Part shown: positions 1 to 12,682 of the stretch, one piece after another
Layout of the letters: each line of letters begins with the position of its first letter
How positions within the stretch are numbered: the first letter of the stretch is position 1
Assembly: GCA_025594325.1 (NCBI GenBank)
Contig: JANHCV010000015.1
Span: forward strand, 682,001 to 746,000
Source: Blastocladiella emersonii ATCC 22665
Lineage: Eukaryota > Blastocladiomycota > Blastocladiomycetes > Blastocladiales > Blastocladiaceae
Length of the DNA: 64,000 nucleotides
Direction of reading: 5' to 3'
Program-made: the position numbers and the translations under genes
Notes under the pieces: generated by a model
Told to the model about the DNA's origin: nothing
Seen by the model: the letters and a program-made list of their open reading frames with translations, nothing else
Databases searched by the model: none

Positions 1-1672
1 AGCGAGAAACCCACTCCGCCCAAGTTCCAATGCCGCGTCACGCTTTGCGCGGGCAATCCGCTGACCGTCATGGAGTCGTTGGTTGCGCGGGAGCAGCGGT
101 TCCACGCGATCCACATGGGCTCGACCATGGATACGTGCGGTTTGCTCAACCTCCTCGTCCACGCGGCGCCGCTGCTTTCCAACAACGAGGCGAAAATGTG
201 CTCTCGAATCCATGTTTCGACCGACCGTCTTCCGTCCGTCGCACCGACCCGCGACGAGTTCATCACCCGCGCGACCGGGCTTCCGCTTGAGGCCATCCCC
301 ACACTTTTGGGCGTCAACTACCTCGACCGCCCCGCGGACGATGATTGGGCCTCGCACGTCACGACCTTTGCTTGGAACACCCGCCACGTGGAGCAGCGCG
401 TCAGTTGCAGCAGTGAGGCGTTTGCCTTTTTGAAGCTCGACTTTCCGACCATCCCAATTGCGCTGGCGGAGTCGCCGTTTTTTTTGGACTCGCTGGTCCG
501 CTGCGCCAAGCAGCTTCGCGATCTCCCTGCTGAAGTTTCGGACCACACTCTTGGTACGTGCTCCTCACCCAATGGACGCGGTTTCGTTCACTCACATCCT
601 TAAAACGGCGTATGTAGCTTCTTCGTGCGCGGTCGGCGCCCTGCTGCCAAAACTAGTTGGGTTTGCGCTTGCCGCCGGTCGACTCTCGTGGAGCGGTGCC
701 ACCGCTCACTGCTTGCCTTGGCCCACCATGCCAGAGTTTTGGTCCGCGCTTGCCAAGATTCCAGAGCTTGCAACCTCCGCTGCCGAAATGCATGCACACG
801 CCCAGCTTTATGGGTTTACCGTCGGCGTCGCTGGATCGCGCATCATCAACGCGCACTTGTACCGCATCGAGGGCACCTTTGAACTTCCCGCTGATTCAAT
901 CACGGCTCACACGCCGCTTTGCGTCTCGCTCGAAATCCAGCGCGGTTCGATCATGCACGTGTTCCATAGCGCGCGCGTTACCCGTCTTGCAGGTGACAAC
1001 GAGGCGCGCATTGCAGCATACATCCCGCGCTACGTTGTCGAGGGCTCGCTTGGCGATCTCAAACTTTGTGTCCGACTTGACCGAGTACTTTCGAAACACT
1101 TGCTCGTCGTTTCAGGTGATGCTGTGACGTCGATTCCGCTTGTCGCGGTCAAGACGACCCGGATTGCAGTCGGTTCACTCGCTTCCACATTCGGGAAATC
1201 GATTGACCGCTCTGCGGACCGTCGGCTTGCGGTTTCTGCTCAGCGCGACTCGGGCACTCGAAAACATAACGTTCTTCCTGTCGCTTACGTCGTTGAAGAC
1301 GTCCATTAGGTTCGAATTGTTCTCTCGCTTCCACGCAACAAGCTCCGCGCGGACGTCCAGCGTCGCCCCTCCACTCTGGACCGCAAGATCACGAATTCGA
1401 TCGAGCTCTCAGTCGACGGAGCAATCCAGGTCCACTCTCTATCGTATCCTGTTGAAATCACGGACATTGTCATAGAACACAGTGAGCGTCGCGTGACTGT
1501 AACGGCGACGCGAGAGCTTGCAAACTTCAGCCTTGAGCCAAACCATCTCTCACACATCCTTTACCTCGCCGAATACTCGGAAACTCATCCACCGAGTATG
1601 GTCATCCAGCCAGCTCAGAAAATTGGATTACGCTCACTTCGATGCGCAAATTTCGCGAACGAGACTTATTGA
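1..1672 (+). pseudogene. DUF4470-like family copy 1, 3' part, broken
   Basis: The frame is already open at the window edge, so the 5' part lies outside. Exon 1 runs to 553, a 64-nt intron with GTACGT donor and TAG acceptor spans 554-617, and exon 2 starts at 618, the same intron position and phase as the intact copies at 2217 and 5756. The protein resembles those copies closely (block with MDTCGLLNLLVHAAPLL, block with FLDSLVRCAKQL). An in-frame TAG at 1307-1309 interrupts exon 2; family-like sequence continues in the same frame until TGA at 1670-1672, where it stops about 200 residues short of the family C-terminus (the DYG/DDRIVELD-type tail is missing). I infer a decayed gene, with both a premature stop and a 3' truncation. 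Confidence 0.75.
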
Positions 1673-2216
1673 GTAGTACATGTATCGTTTTCCTAGCATC
1701 TGACGTGTACATCGGTGTTCTTCTTTCTCCAACTTGATGGTGAGGCGTAACGTTGCCAGGTTGGTGACAATGATGTGGTTGTCCAGTACTAGTCAAGCGT
1801 ACGCGTAGCGTCACAGCGCGCCGCGGCGAGAAGTTGTGTAGTGTGGGACGCGCTGGTGGGCCGTGGTACTCGATTTCATGGTCGAAGAGGAAGCCGAGGA
1901 AGGGGATGATGCGCCGAAGGTCGCGTCGCGTGAAAAAGCGAGAGGCAGAGCGGGCGCGAACAGTGGGCAGATGATGGCAGCGGCGAGGGCAACGTCAGAG
2001 GCGGGCAGGGCGCACACGAACGCCGACACCGTGGGGCCGCGGGCAGGATGTGAGCGGCTCATCCGCGACATTGCCATAGCTGCCGCCGCGCTCCGGAGCG
2101 GGAGCGCTGATGAGCGAAAGTGATCCGGTCATGTGACCGATTCCCAACGGGTGGCAATCTCAGGGCACCTCGCTCGCCGATCTTCGCTCCCCGACTTCGA
2201 CAACACATGCTAGCAA
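1673..2216. other. Intergenic region between family copies 1 and 2
   Basis: No supported gene. Open frames on both strands (for example 1863-2123) lack family similarity and look like GC-driven shadows. The last part must hold the promoter of the copy at 2217; I see no clear TATA box. Confidence 0.5.
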
Positions 2217-5200
2217 ATGAAGCAGAAAAAGGGCAGGACTAGCGGCAAAACTTCCAGCGGCACGGGTGCTGCCAGTGGCCCGGCCCGCTCGCCGCCGGCC
2301 GTGTTGACCACCTCGGGCCCCGCGTTCCTTGTCGATGACATTTCGGATCCGTACATGCCTTATGGCCGGGACTTGCCGCGCGACTTGCTTCTGCACCACA
2401 ACCCGCGCGAGGTCAAGCAGCTTGACGTGTTGACTCTCCAATGCGGCACCGTCCGCGATGTCGTGTATACGGTCGACGAGGCCAAGCGCAAGTACGGCAC
2501 CGCCGACCTGAACTTTGTGCTCAGCAACTCGCGCCCCGAGGTGCTTGCCCGCGACATGCTGCTTCTTCACGCGATCTCTCGTGGTTCTGTTCCCGAATGC
2601 TTCGTTGGCCAGCTCTACTTTTCCTTCCGGTTCGACCTCGATGCACGCGAATTTTGGAACGCTCAGATGCGCTCGTGCCTCGCCGTCAACTGGAAGCACC
2701 TGACGGACCAAGTTCGTGTGCTCAACGACGAGACCTTACGCGCGGTCCGCCATTGCTGGGAATCGTGGCTCGCTGCCGACTGGTGTCGCGAGCGGCTCCA
2801 AGTTTCACACTACGCTTACCATACGATTACTCGCACCGACTCGCACCCAGCCTCTCACGGCGAGCTTGCAGTGAGACGATTTGTGCGCAGCGTCATGAAT
2901 TCCGACGACTTTTTGAACAAGCCCATTGATTCGAAGCGCGACTTGACACAGGAACTGGCCAGCGTCGTCAACGACGGCACGTATTACCAAACAACGCAGG
3001 ACGACGACGACAAAGCCGATGATGCTACTCGGATCAAGTCCGTGGTGAACCACACCATGCTCATTGTCAACCCGGATGGGACGGTTCGCTACGCAATGCC
3101 GTACGGGTACTCGCTCATCGATTTGGTTCACATCGCCAAAATGGATTTGGTCGGCTCGTTGGACCAAGCGCGCGCCGACCTGCTTCACAAGCTCGACTCC
3201 GTGTTTGGTCCTGGCGCAGCGAAGAACCGCAAGGGCTCGTACCCGCTTGTTACGATGCCCGGCGGTAATTCTGTCCTTCCAAAGTTCCAGGTTCGTCTTG
3301 CCTTTTGCGTTGGAAACCCGCTTGCGGTCATGGAGTCGCTTGTTGCGCGCGAGCAGCGATTCAACGTGATCCACACGGGCTTGGACATGGACACGCGCGG
3401 CTTGCTCAATCTTCTTGTCCACGCTTCGCCGTTGCTGGCGAATAACGAGGCCGGCTTGCGGTCGCTCATTTACGCGTCGACCGAGGACCTTCCTTCTATC
3501 GCCGCTTCGCGCGACGAGTTTGTTTGCCGCGCTACTGGACTCCCGCTTGAGGCGTTGCCGACCTTGTTGGGCATCAGCTATCTCGAGAGCACCTCGAATG
3601 GGGACTGGACTTCCGAGGCCTCGCGCTTTGCATGGAACAAGGGACACATTAAACGGTACGAGGGTCGCAGCTGCGAGGTGTTCACCTTTGCCAAGCTCGA
3701 CTTCCCGACCGTGCCGATTGCGCTCAGCGAGTCGCCGTTCCTCTTGGATTCGCTTGTCCGTTGCGTGTCGGAGCTTCGTGAGTTCCCTGCTGCTGGGTCG
3801 GGTCAGACCATGGGTGCGTTACGATCATGTCTCCCGCATTGCCTACCGTATTAATTGATTACTCGACTCTTGTAGCGGCTTCGTGCGCGGTTGGCGCGCT
3901 GCTGCCAAAACTTGTTGGTCACGCCCTTGCTGCTGGTCGCATCTCGTGGACCGGTGCGGCTGTGCACTCGCCGCCGTGGCCCGATATGCGCGATCTCTGG
4001 GCCCGGCTTGGCGATAGCCCGCCCTTTTCGGCCATGGCCGCCGAGGCGCTTGCTCACGCCCAGCTTTATGGCTTTCCTGTCGACGCGGCCGAGTTCCAGG
4101 TCAACGGCAAACACCTGTACCTTGTCGAAGGTACCGTCAGCCTGCCAGTCGAGGCGAGGCTTCTGCAGCTCACTGCTGTGGTGGAAATCCAGGTCGGCTC
4201 GCTTGTTCACGAGTTTCGGAGTTTGCGCGTCACCCGACTCGTCTCGAGCTACGAAGTACGCGTTGCAGTGTACGTCCCGCGCTACATGGTTGAAGCTTCC
4301 ACCGACTTGCAGCCTCGCATTCGACTTGACCGCGTCTCGACTGGACCATCCGAGTATATTTCATTTGCGACCACGACTCGAATTTCGTTTGCTGATGTCA
4401 AGACCATTCGGGTCCCTTGCGGCGCGCTTGCTTGCGTGTTTAACCAAGCAGCGGCGGTCGCTTCGGTGAAGCGGTACGTGACTTCACCCAAGAGCGGTGT
4501 CGACATCCAGAAACGCGCGATGCTTCCTGTCGTGGCCGCGACCGAGAGCGCCGACGCGATCCAGCTCGAGCTTTCAATCCCGCACGACAAGCTTCGCGCC
4601 GAAATCAAACCGCGCGTCTTGTCTTCGTCAAAGCTGGTGCTCGGGACGCTCGATCTCTTCGTTAGTGGAGCGCCGCAGTCGTACCGGCTCTCGTGCCCCG
4701 TCAAGATTACTGAAATCGTGCTGCGCCGCGACCTTCGCCGCGTGCATGTGACTCTCTCGCGCGCACTCACTCCCAGTGACGGTGAGCATGCCTTCGTCCC
4801 TTACCTTCCCGATTACTCGGACCTTTATCCTGCCGGGAAGGCCGATCCCGAATCGTGGGCGCAGCTCGCTGCAGTCAAGGCTTTATACATGACGGCGCGG
4901 GACGAGTTTGATTTGAGCATGCCGAAATCGATCGCGGCTACCGCCTCGCTTGCGGATGAGCCGACTATCCTGGAGCAGACGCAGTTCTTACACTACATCT
5001 TCAAGCAGCTTACTGGGGCCATCAAACAGTCCGTATCCATTGCGCAGGCCATTGACGGTCGAGGTGATCGCATCGTGATTTTTCTGCTGAACCGCATGTC
5101 AGTCTACTTGGCGCCTGGGCTGGACCACGCGCCCACGCCCGTGCTTGACGTGACTCTCATCCCGAAACCATCGATCCTCAAAAGGTGGGGCGTGCTCGTA

Positions 5201-5539
5201 CAAAGCTCCATCTCCGAGTTCGAGCACGACTTTTTGCCCAACCTGATGATGTCCCTCACTGGCGGGCCCACTAAAACTGGGCGTTTCGAGATCCCGCAGC
5301 GCTACATGCCCTGCTTCATCAAGTTCCTTGAGGACGGGATGCTCTTGGCGCCCACCAAGACCATCTTGAACGACTGTGGATTGAACTCCAAGGTCTTTGA
5401 CGGGATGAAGGCTGCCTTCTTCCGGTCCTTCTTGCTTCCAATGTACCCGGCGAACGGAGCCGAGTACAAGTGGGAGTTTGACGAGGAGTTTGATTTTGGG
5501 ATCGTAGATGAGCGGCTCGTTGAGCTCAACGACTCGTAG
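2217..5539 (+). CDS. DUF4470-like family protein, copy 2, intact, 1086 aa
   Basis: Two exons, 2217-3813 and 3876-5539; the 62-nt intron (GTGCGT donor, TTGTAG acceptor) joins them in frame to 1086 codons plus stop. Residues about 43-150 (DPYMPYGR, PRDLLLHHNPRE, CGTVRDVVYT, RKYGTADLNFVL, LARDMLLLHAI) match the pattern of the fungal DUF4470 domain, which also forms the N-terminus of the axonemal dynein assembly factor DNAAF3. A second block near 380-470 (MDTRGLLNLLVHASPLL, LPTLLG) matches the later conserved part of fungal DUF4470 proteins. The C-terminal half is specific to this local family and ends in an acidic tail (EEFDFGIVDERLVELND). No signal peptide or membrane segment is evident. Start is the ATG before the Lys-rich MKQKKGR. 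Role unknown; the DUF4470 assignment is by pattern memory, not a search. Confidence 0.85.
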
Positions 5540-5755
5540 CTTTCATTTTTTCGTTGTCTAATTGATATTTTTGTTCTGTTCTAACCTCCCCCTCAACCGA
5601 GCCGTTCGAGCATGTATGGCCGGGGTCAGGGACCACGACGCGGTCAGCTGATGCCAGTGTGGCTGAGCGAGTGGCGCGAGTGGCGATGACAGTTTGTCAA
5701 CAGTCGGCGTTTCGCCGTTTCGCTCTCTCCGTTAATCCATGCATAACGTAAACAA

Positions 5756-8700
5756 ATGAAGCCGAAAAAGGCCAAGACTACCTGCAAAACACCTTTTGGC
5801 GCTGGGGCGGCTTCCTTGCCGCCGGCCGTGCCGACCTTGCCGGTTCCCGTGCTGCTTGGCAACGACGCATCGGACCCATACTTGCCCTATGGCCGGTCCT
5901 ACCCGCGTGACTTGCTCTTGTACCACAACCCTCGCGAAATCAAAGAGCTTAACTTGCTCGCACTCAACTGCGGCAATTTGCGCGCCGTCGCGCACACCAT
6001 CGGTGAGGCCAAGCGCAAGTATGGCACGGCCGACTTGAACTTTGTGCTCACCAGCACGCACCCCGAGGTGCTCGCTCGCGACTTACTGGTCCTTCGCGCA
6101 ATGTCGAACGGCGAATTCGCCGACGGCCGTACCCCACCGCATGTCATTGGCCAGCTTTACTTTTCACTCCTGCTTGGACCCGAAGCTCATTCTTTCTGGA
6201 ACGAGCAGATGCGCGCGTGCCTTGCCTTCAATTGGAACCGCTCGACTGCCCGTATTCGTGTCATTGATGACAAGACCTTGCATGCGGTTCGACGCTGCTG
6301 GGAAGCTTGGATTGCGAGCGACTTGACGCCCGAGCACCTCTATTCTCAACGCGACGAGTACTTTGAACGTATGCGTCCTTCGCCTGAAACTCGGAGTCAC
6401 GCCGAGGTCGCTACTGAGCGATACCTACGCCGCGTGCTTGACGAAACGGGTTACGCGTTGACAGGCGCTTCTGGCGACGAGGAACGCGAGCATATTCGCA
6501 CGCTCGAAGCCAACATCCACGACGGCACCGTTCGCTTCACGGCGGAAAGCCGGAACAACGTTCCAGGAAGGCATTCTGAATCGCTCGTCAACCCAACCAT
6601 GCTTCTCGTCCGGCCTGACGGGTCTCTCCGTTTTTCATCGCCATTTGGGCACACGTCCGTCGATGTGAAGAACATTGGCAAGATGCAAAATTCGGCCCCT
6701 GCGACGCAAGCTTGTACCGCGCTGCTTGAGGCGCTCGAGCCCGTGTTTGGCCCTGGGAGCGATAAACGGCGCGACGGGACATATCCTCTCGTAACGGAGT
6801 GGAGCAATCAGCCCGTGTTGCCGCTCTTCCAGTGTCGTCTCATGTTCTGCGCCGGCAACCCACTCTCAGTCATGGACACTCTCGTTGCGCGGGAGCAGCG
6901 GTTCAACGCGATTCATACGGGCACTGCCATCGACACGTGCGGCCTGCTCAGCGTACTCGTTCATGACGCGCCACTTCTTGCCAACAACGAGGCCAAACTG
7001 CGCTCGCTCATCCACGCCTCGACGTACCACCTCCCTGCCGTTGCCTCATCTCGTGACGACTTCGTTCGCCGTGCTTCTGGCCTTCCATTTGAGGCCTTTC
7101 CGACCCTCCTGGGCGTTGGCTACCTCGAGCGCACTTCTGACAGGGATTGGACGTCGAACACCTCGCGCTTTGCTTGGAGCAACAGTCACGTTGAACGTTA
7201 CGACGGCCGCAGCTGTGAGGAATTTACCTTTGCCAAGCTCAACTTTCCTAGTGTGCCCGTCGCGCTCAAGGAGTCGCCTTTCTTGATCGAGGCGCTGGCT
7301 TGTTGCGCCATGGAGCTTTGCGGCACTCCTGCCATTGCTTTGGAGCGGACTCTAGGTGCGTAATGCTTGGTTATCTTGCGGTTGATCTCTGCTTCATACT
7401 AACGATGCTCACATGTCGCTTCGAAAAAGCGTCGACTTGTGCCGTTGGAGCTGTCCTGGTCAAGCTGATCGGCCACGCGCTCGCTGCGGGGCGAGTATCG
7501 TGTACCGGCGCTGCCGCCCAGTCGACACCATGGCCTGTTATGCACAAGCTTTGGGCCGCTCTCATCGACAATCCGCTTCTTGAGACCACGTCCGCCGAAA
7601 CACTTGCCCATGCTCAGCTTTGTGGTTTCGCTGTTGCTGCGGCAAACGTTCCGCTTGACCAAGACGATCTGTACCTGTACCTGGTCGAGGGTGCTTGCGA
7701 GTTGCCAGATGACGCGACCGTGACGCCGCAGCTGGCGTCGCTCGAGTTTTCAACTGGGTCGGGTACGCACGAATTTCGTAGCCTGTGCATCAATCGACTT
7801 GGGTCGGCGGCCCAGGAACTACGCGTCGCTGCGTACGTCCCGCGCCACGTTGTTGAAGCTTGCACCGACTTGCAGCCCCGTCTTCGACTCGATTCGGTGT
7901 TGAACGGCACGTCGTCGATGCCAACTTGGTTCACGCTTACCGCGGTCGAGATAACTCGGGTCCCTTTTGGCGCCCTCGCCTCATTCTTCGACCGCGCATC
8001 GGCCTACTCAGCGGCGTGTCGTTACACGGTCTTGTCGCAGAGCGGTCTTGCCATTCAGAAACGGCCCATCTTGCCTGTGCTCGGCGCGACCGAAGACGCT
8101 GGCTCGATCCAACTGGTGCTTACCCTCCCACCCAACAAGCTCCGCGCCGACATCAAGGCGCGAATCTCATCTGTGTCTGGTGTGCTTGAGCTTGCCGTTG
8201 GCGGAACCACTCAGCTTCACCGTTTCTCGTGTCCGATTAGCGTCAACAGTATCACGACGCGACGCGACCTTCGCCGCGCGACTGTCACCCTTTCGCGTGT
8301 TCTTTCATTTGCCGACGGAGAGCTTTTCTTTGTGCCTTACCTCCCCGACTACTCGGACGTGTACCCGTACAACGTCCCGGATACTTTGGAACAGGAATCG
8401 TCCATGAAAACTCTTGACGCTTTGCAATCGGACGATCTTGAGCTTTACGATCAGGAAGACGGGGATACAAACGCGAGTCCTTCGGTCGAAGCGCAGGCGC
8501 GCTTCTTGCGCATCATTTTTGCGTGGGCGAACCAAGCCATGCACCAGGGCGCCTCCATGGTTCAGTTCATTGGGAAGAGCTGCGACGCGCATGCGATTCT
8601 CCTCATGAACCGCTTATCAACAGTCCTCGCGTGCGATGCTGACCACGCGCCTACCCCTGTCCTCGACGTCACCGTCATTCCGAACTTAAAGATTCTCAAG

Positions 8701-9087
8701 TCATGGGGTAGGGACGTGCGCGGGGGTGTGGACGACAAGGTGTCAAGGCAATATTTGCACATGATTTCATCTCACCTCCCGGAAGCTCAAACCAACATGA
8801 GATTCTTTGTGGTTCCTCCGCGCTATGTGCCCTGCTTCGTCAAGTACCTCGAGGACGGGATTCTCGCTGCGCCGGCTCGCGTGAGCGTGAACGAGACGGG
8901 TGTAGAACCGTCGTTTTTCAAATCGCTCGAGCGGAATGTCTTTCGGTGCTTCCTCCTCCCGCTCTATCCGGCAAACGGAACCGAGTATCGCGTTGCTCCC
9001 GCGCAGCCCAATGCGATTCAGAACGCGGATGACGAGGAGGTGGACTACGGAGTTGTGGACGAGCGGATCATTGAGCTCGACGAATAA
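5756..9087 (+). CDS. DUF4470-like family protein, copy 3, intact, 1085 aa
   Basis: Tandem paralogue of the gene at 2217, 216 bp downstream in the same orientation. Exons 5756-7355 and 7430-9087; the 74-nt intron has a GTGCGT donor, a perfect TACTAAC branch site at 7397-7403 and an AAG acceptor, and sits at the same position and phase as in the other copies. N-terminal block DPYLPYGR, YPRDLLLYHNPRE, LNCGNLRAVAHTI, RKYGTADLNFVL is the DUF4470-like part (about 40-150); the middle block contains IDTCGLLSVLVHDAPLL; the C-terminal block contains TPVLDVTVIP, VPPRYVPCFVKYLEDG and the acidic end YGVVDERIIELDE. Codon use is less extremely GC3-rich than in the gene block beyond 44 kb. Function unknown. 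Confidence 0.85.
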
Positions 9088-10025
9088 CCAGCTTCGTTGC
9101 TGATCTGTATTTAATGTATTCTTTCTTTCATAGCCTTGAGCCACGCCGAGGCCCTTATGTTACGCTTTTTATCAGACGGTGGTGTTCATGGTGATCGCCC
9201 ACCTCGTCGCGAATGTTTCCGCAACTGTCCCACCAGCCCCGCGCTCCCGCGACTCCGCGCACAACCTCTCTTCCCTCTACCAACCCTGGCTTGAGGCCGA
9301 AGTCAGTAATACACATCCCTACTTCGCCTTCTCTGGGGGCCTACATAACTCATTTCAGCTCCTAGTCACATGCATTCAGACGACGCAGAAGCAGTTTGGC
9401 TTGGCGACAGTGCGATTTGGTGTGGACCGCGTTACGCATGCGCCGCTTCGTGCTGTGTGCGAGCTGACCTCGGTGGCCTGTTCCCAAGGCGCAGCTGCGG
9501 CTCAGTTGCATCGGGACTCGTCATCGATCGTTCAATGCATAAATAACCATAGCGTCAAATTCAGTGTCGCCATTACGGGCATTTGTTCCGCGTGCGGTTC
9601 GCAGCTCGACCAGCGATTTGTAACATGGTGTCCGGTGGTGCCCCCATTCTACGCGGCAGTGAGCTTTAGATGCGTTTGCTTGCGTGCACGAAACGGGGGC
9701 AGAATTTGGACCTCTCCGTCGCATCAAGGTGCTCCGTTTCGCGGCAGCGGGGACGATCGAGGCCAAGATCAGGGCGCGCTGGATGCGGGCGCCATGGGAG
9801 CGTTGATTTTCAGTGGCTATTCGAAAATAGACCTCGATACTTGTGTTAAATACAAGCGTTTTTTGAGCCTCGGGTGGCCGAGGCACGCGAGACTCGCGAG
9901 ACGCGACGGGAAAACAGGTGACTGATCAGCTGACGCTCTAGTTGTGGCGGCGCATGCTTCGCCACGCTCGCCGGTCAGATCGCTCGCTTTCGGCTCGCCC
10001 AACTTTGACCCTGCCCAAGGAAAAA
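9088..10025. other. Intergenic region, no supported gene
   Basis: A frame open at 9179-9925 (248 codons) shows no recognisable domain, has mixed composition and no splice or family support, so I do not call it. Confidence 0.4.
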
Positions 10026-11089
10026 ATGGAAGCGAATGAATGGGACCCGCTGCAATACTCGGGGCCGCCATGGAACAGCGGCTTCGCGCACCCCGATCCG
10101 AGCCAGGTCCCGCTGAACCTTCTGAACGGTGCTGGTGCTCCTCCCGCCGCTGCCCTTGCGGGTGCTGCGGTTGATTACCAGCAAGATTATTGTGATGCTT
10201 TTGGCCGCTTCCTGCCGCTGGCAGCCCATCAACCTCTGCCAGACTTGCTGCCGCGCTCGCCACAGACACCTTATGGGTTTAGCGCTCCGCTGCTTCAACA
10301 GCAGCAAAGCACTTCCTCTTCAACCCTGGAACCTACGGCCTTGGCTTCGCCCCAGAGCTCCCGTTTCGATGACTTGGCCGCGAAGCCCGTAAAATTATCC
10401 TCCCGATTCTCAACCAACACACCTTGCCACGGTGCTTCCCATGTCGCCCCCCGTTACGGCCGCCGCGCGACGCGACGTTGGGGTCCTGGTCACATCGCGG
10501 CTGCTCCTCTTCATTAAGATTTACTTTCCACGGCTTGGCTTGCGCTTCGCCGGCTCAACTTGGGTCGACTACACTGACACGCCCGCGACGGTGCTTGCGG
10601 CTACTCTGCAAAATTGGGGATTCGCTGTGCCCGTGTATCAAGCGCGTCTTGCGCAGCCTCGATGGAGTGTACGAGGAGAAGGGCGCGAGTCTGACGCGCA
10701 ACCTCGATTCGACCAAGTCGTGGTGCAGTCTTGGCGTCAAGTGGGGCTCCATTATTGTGCTCGACTACAACACGAAGCTCTCCCCGGAGTACGCCGAACT
10801 GGCCAATGAACTTACTGTGTGCCCGGCCCATCAAGGTCAAAAGGTGATTGAAGAGCTGGACGCTGTCGCTCAGGTCGCCCTCGCTGGTCACCCCGAGACT
10901 CTGCAGCGCAAGTACACCTTTCTCTTGCTTGCAAAGTGGACCGTGCTCTCACTCCTTCCCTTGAAGCCGTCTTCGGCAGCGCTTATCTCCCAGGCGAAGA
11001 CCATGGACGAGCTAACAGCCAAACGGGCACGCCTCACGTTCCCTCAGTATCTGAGCGCAATCACCACCAAACGCGCCATCGCGACCTAA
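10026..11089 (+). pseudogene. Unrecognised gene remnant with frame breaks
   Basis: Starts at an ATG after an A-rich tract. The first ~120 residues are Pro/Ala/Gln-rich (LLPRSPQTPYGF, LLQQQQ). Protein-like sequence then has to change frame near 10378 (toward RKIILPILNQHT), again near 10430 (toward VLPMSPPV, FIKIYFPRLGLRFAG) and again near 10640 (toward SLDGVYEEKGASLTRNLD and WGSIIVLDYNTKLSPEYAELANEL), ending at TAA 11087-11089. Unspliced introns could explain a break, but I found no convincing donor/acceptor pairs. I do not recognise the family. Best reading: decayed gene or old mobile-element remnant. Confidence 0.4.
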
Positions 11090-11496
11090 TGCGGAACGCG
11101 GTGACTCGCTGCCCATTTTGTTCTTGAACTTGCTAAATACATGCTTTTTGTTACTCTAATTTGTGCCTTGGAGGCATTGTCAACCCGAGCGGGCTGGACA
11201 ACTCGTACTGGACAACTCGTACAGAAGGGTGTTGAAAGCGCATTGTGAGACCCGTTTGCTGATCTTTCAAACGCCCTCTCTGGCGATGTGCGTCGCTGCT
11301 GCAACGGCGGGGCACGCAATTTGTTCGGAAATCTCCATGAAATGGTTTGGTTTGACGACTCCTACAAAAAACCATGATTTGCCCGCATAATGCCAGCGAA
11401 CACGCCTGCAGCGTGCTGTGCACCGGCTTGGACCGAATCACAGCCGTGCGAGCGGGCGACAGACTAGCGCTCGACGCCTTGCTATTATTAACAGTA

Positions 11497-11632
11497 TCAT
11501 CGCCAATCCGAGCGGGCTGGACAAACTGTGTAGAAGGGTCGTAAGAGCCTTTGTAACCCTTATGTACGATTTGACTGATATTCTACAACCCTCTTGCGAC
11601 CCTTCTGCAACCCTTTCAGATTGGCGATGATC
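11497..11632. repeat. Small inverted repeat, MITE-like
   Basis: Outer arms ATCATCGCCAAT (from 11497) and ATTGGCGATGAT (ending about 11632) are inverted copies, and a second matching pair (AGAAGGGTCGTAAGAG near 11531, and its inverted counterpart near 11592) lies inside. About 135 bp, no coding capacity. It could be a MITE or a simple hairpin; no target duplication could be fixed. Confidence 0.4.
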
Positions 11633-11659
11633 GCAGGCGCGTTGAGCGGCTGTGGACGT

Positions 11660-12000
11660 GCGCGCGACGATGATCGCGTCGCTCGAGTGGGGCGCCTCGT
11701 CGACAGTGGCCGCCCTGAGCTCGAAAATCCTCTTGAACTTGCTGTCCAGTGCAGTCTGCCTCAAGGCCATTGCGTCAAGTTGCAGAGGCTAATGGTTTGT
11801 GGAAGACAGCTCATGTCGAGCTTGACGACGGTGTGGGGAATAGATATCCGTGAGCCGATACCTTTGCGTTACTCACCAAACACACTTGGGTCAAACTTGG
11901 CATCAGCGCCGAACCAGGCGAACTCAAGCTCTGTCCGGCGCGGGTTTAGCTTGAAGCACTGGCCACCAAGTTCAAAAAGCGGAACGAGGAATCTCTCCAT
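11660..12000 (-). pseudogene. Possible exon remnant, minus strand
   Basis: From an ATG at 12000 the minus strand reads MERFLVPLFELGGQCF and KLNPRRTELEFAWFGADAKF, then meets a consensus GTGAGT donor near 11877. Protein-like sequence resumes near 11770 (MALRQTALDSKFKRIFELRA), but a TAG lies between. Not recognised; possibly a fragment of an old gene. Confidence 0.25.
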
Positions 12001-12682
12001 TGGGCAAGTTTATATATCTTTATGATGGACTGTGGTCAGCGCGGGCGAGGTGTGATGGCAGAGGGTCGCGTTCGCGCAAAGTCCACCTGCACGAGCAGTC
12101 ACGTGATCCGTTGCGCCGCAAACTTCCGAGCCGCTCATCCGCCGCTCCTCGCCACACGAGCGACACCCACTCCATGCAAAACTGATGAAGAACAAGTCCA
12201 AGACTAAGCCCAAAGCGACTCGTGACAGCGGTTCTTCCTCGCCGTCGCCTGCTTCCGCCGAGCCGGCCATGCCGACGGTGCCCGGCCCCGTGCTACTTGG
12301 TGACGGGACGTCAGACCCGTACTTGCCCTATGGCCGGTCCTACCCGCGCGACTTGCTCCTGTACCACAACCCGCGGGAGTTGAAGCAGCTTAACGTTGCT
12401 TGCGCTCAACTGCGGCGACTTGCGCGACGTTGCGCACACGATCGGCGAGGCCAAGCGCAAGTACGGCACGGCCGACTTGAACTTTGTGCTCAGCAACACG
12501 CAACCCGAGGTGCTTGCGCGCGATCTGCTGATTCTTCATGCGATTTCGAAAGGCGAGTTTGTTGGTGATCGTATCCCGGCGCGCTTCATTGGACAGCTGT
12601 ACTTTTCTTCGCTCCTCGAAATCAACGCTCGCGAGTTTTGGAACAAGCAGATGCGCTCGTGCCTCTTGGTCGAATGGGACCA

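Larger units (their letters stand above)
11093..12184. other. Intergenic region with dispersed repeats
   Basis: Contains two related stretches with CGAGCGGGCTGGACAA (near 11185 and 11508), a hairpin-like inverted repeat at 11497-11632 and a possible exon remnant on the minus strand at 11660-12000. The end is the upstream region of the family copy at 12185. Confidence 0.4.

Noticed and set aside
9179-9925. 248-codon ORF
   Set aside because: No recognisable domain, poor composition, no splice or family evidence.
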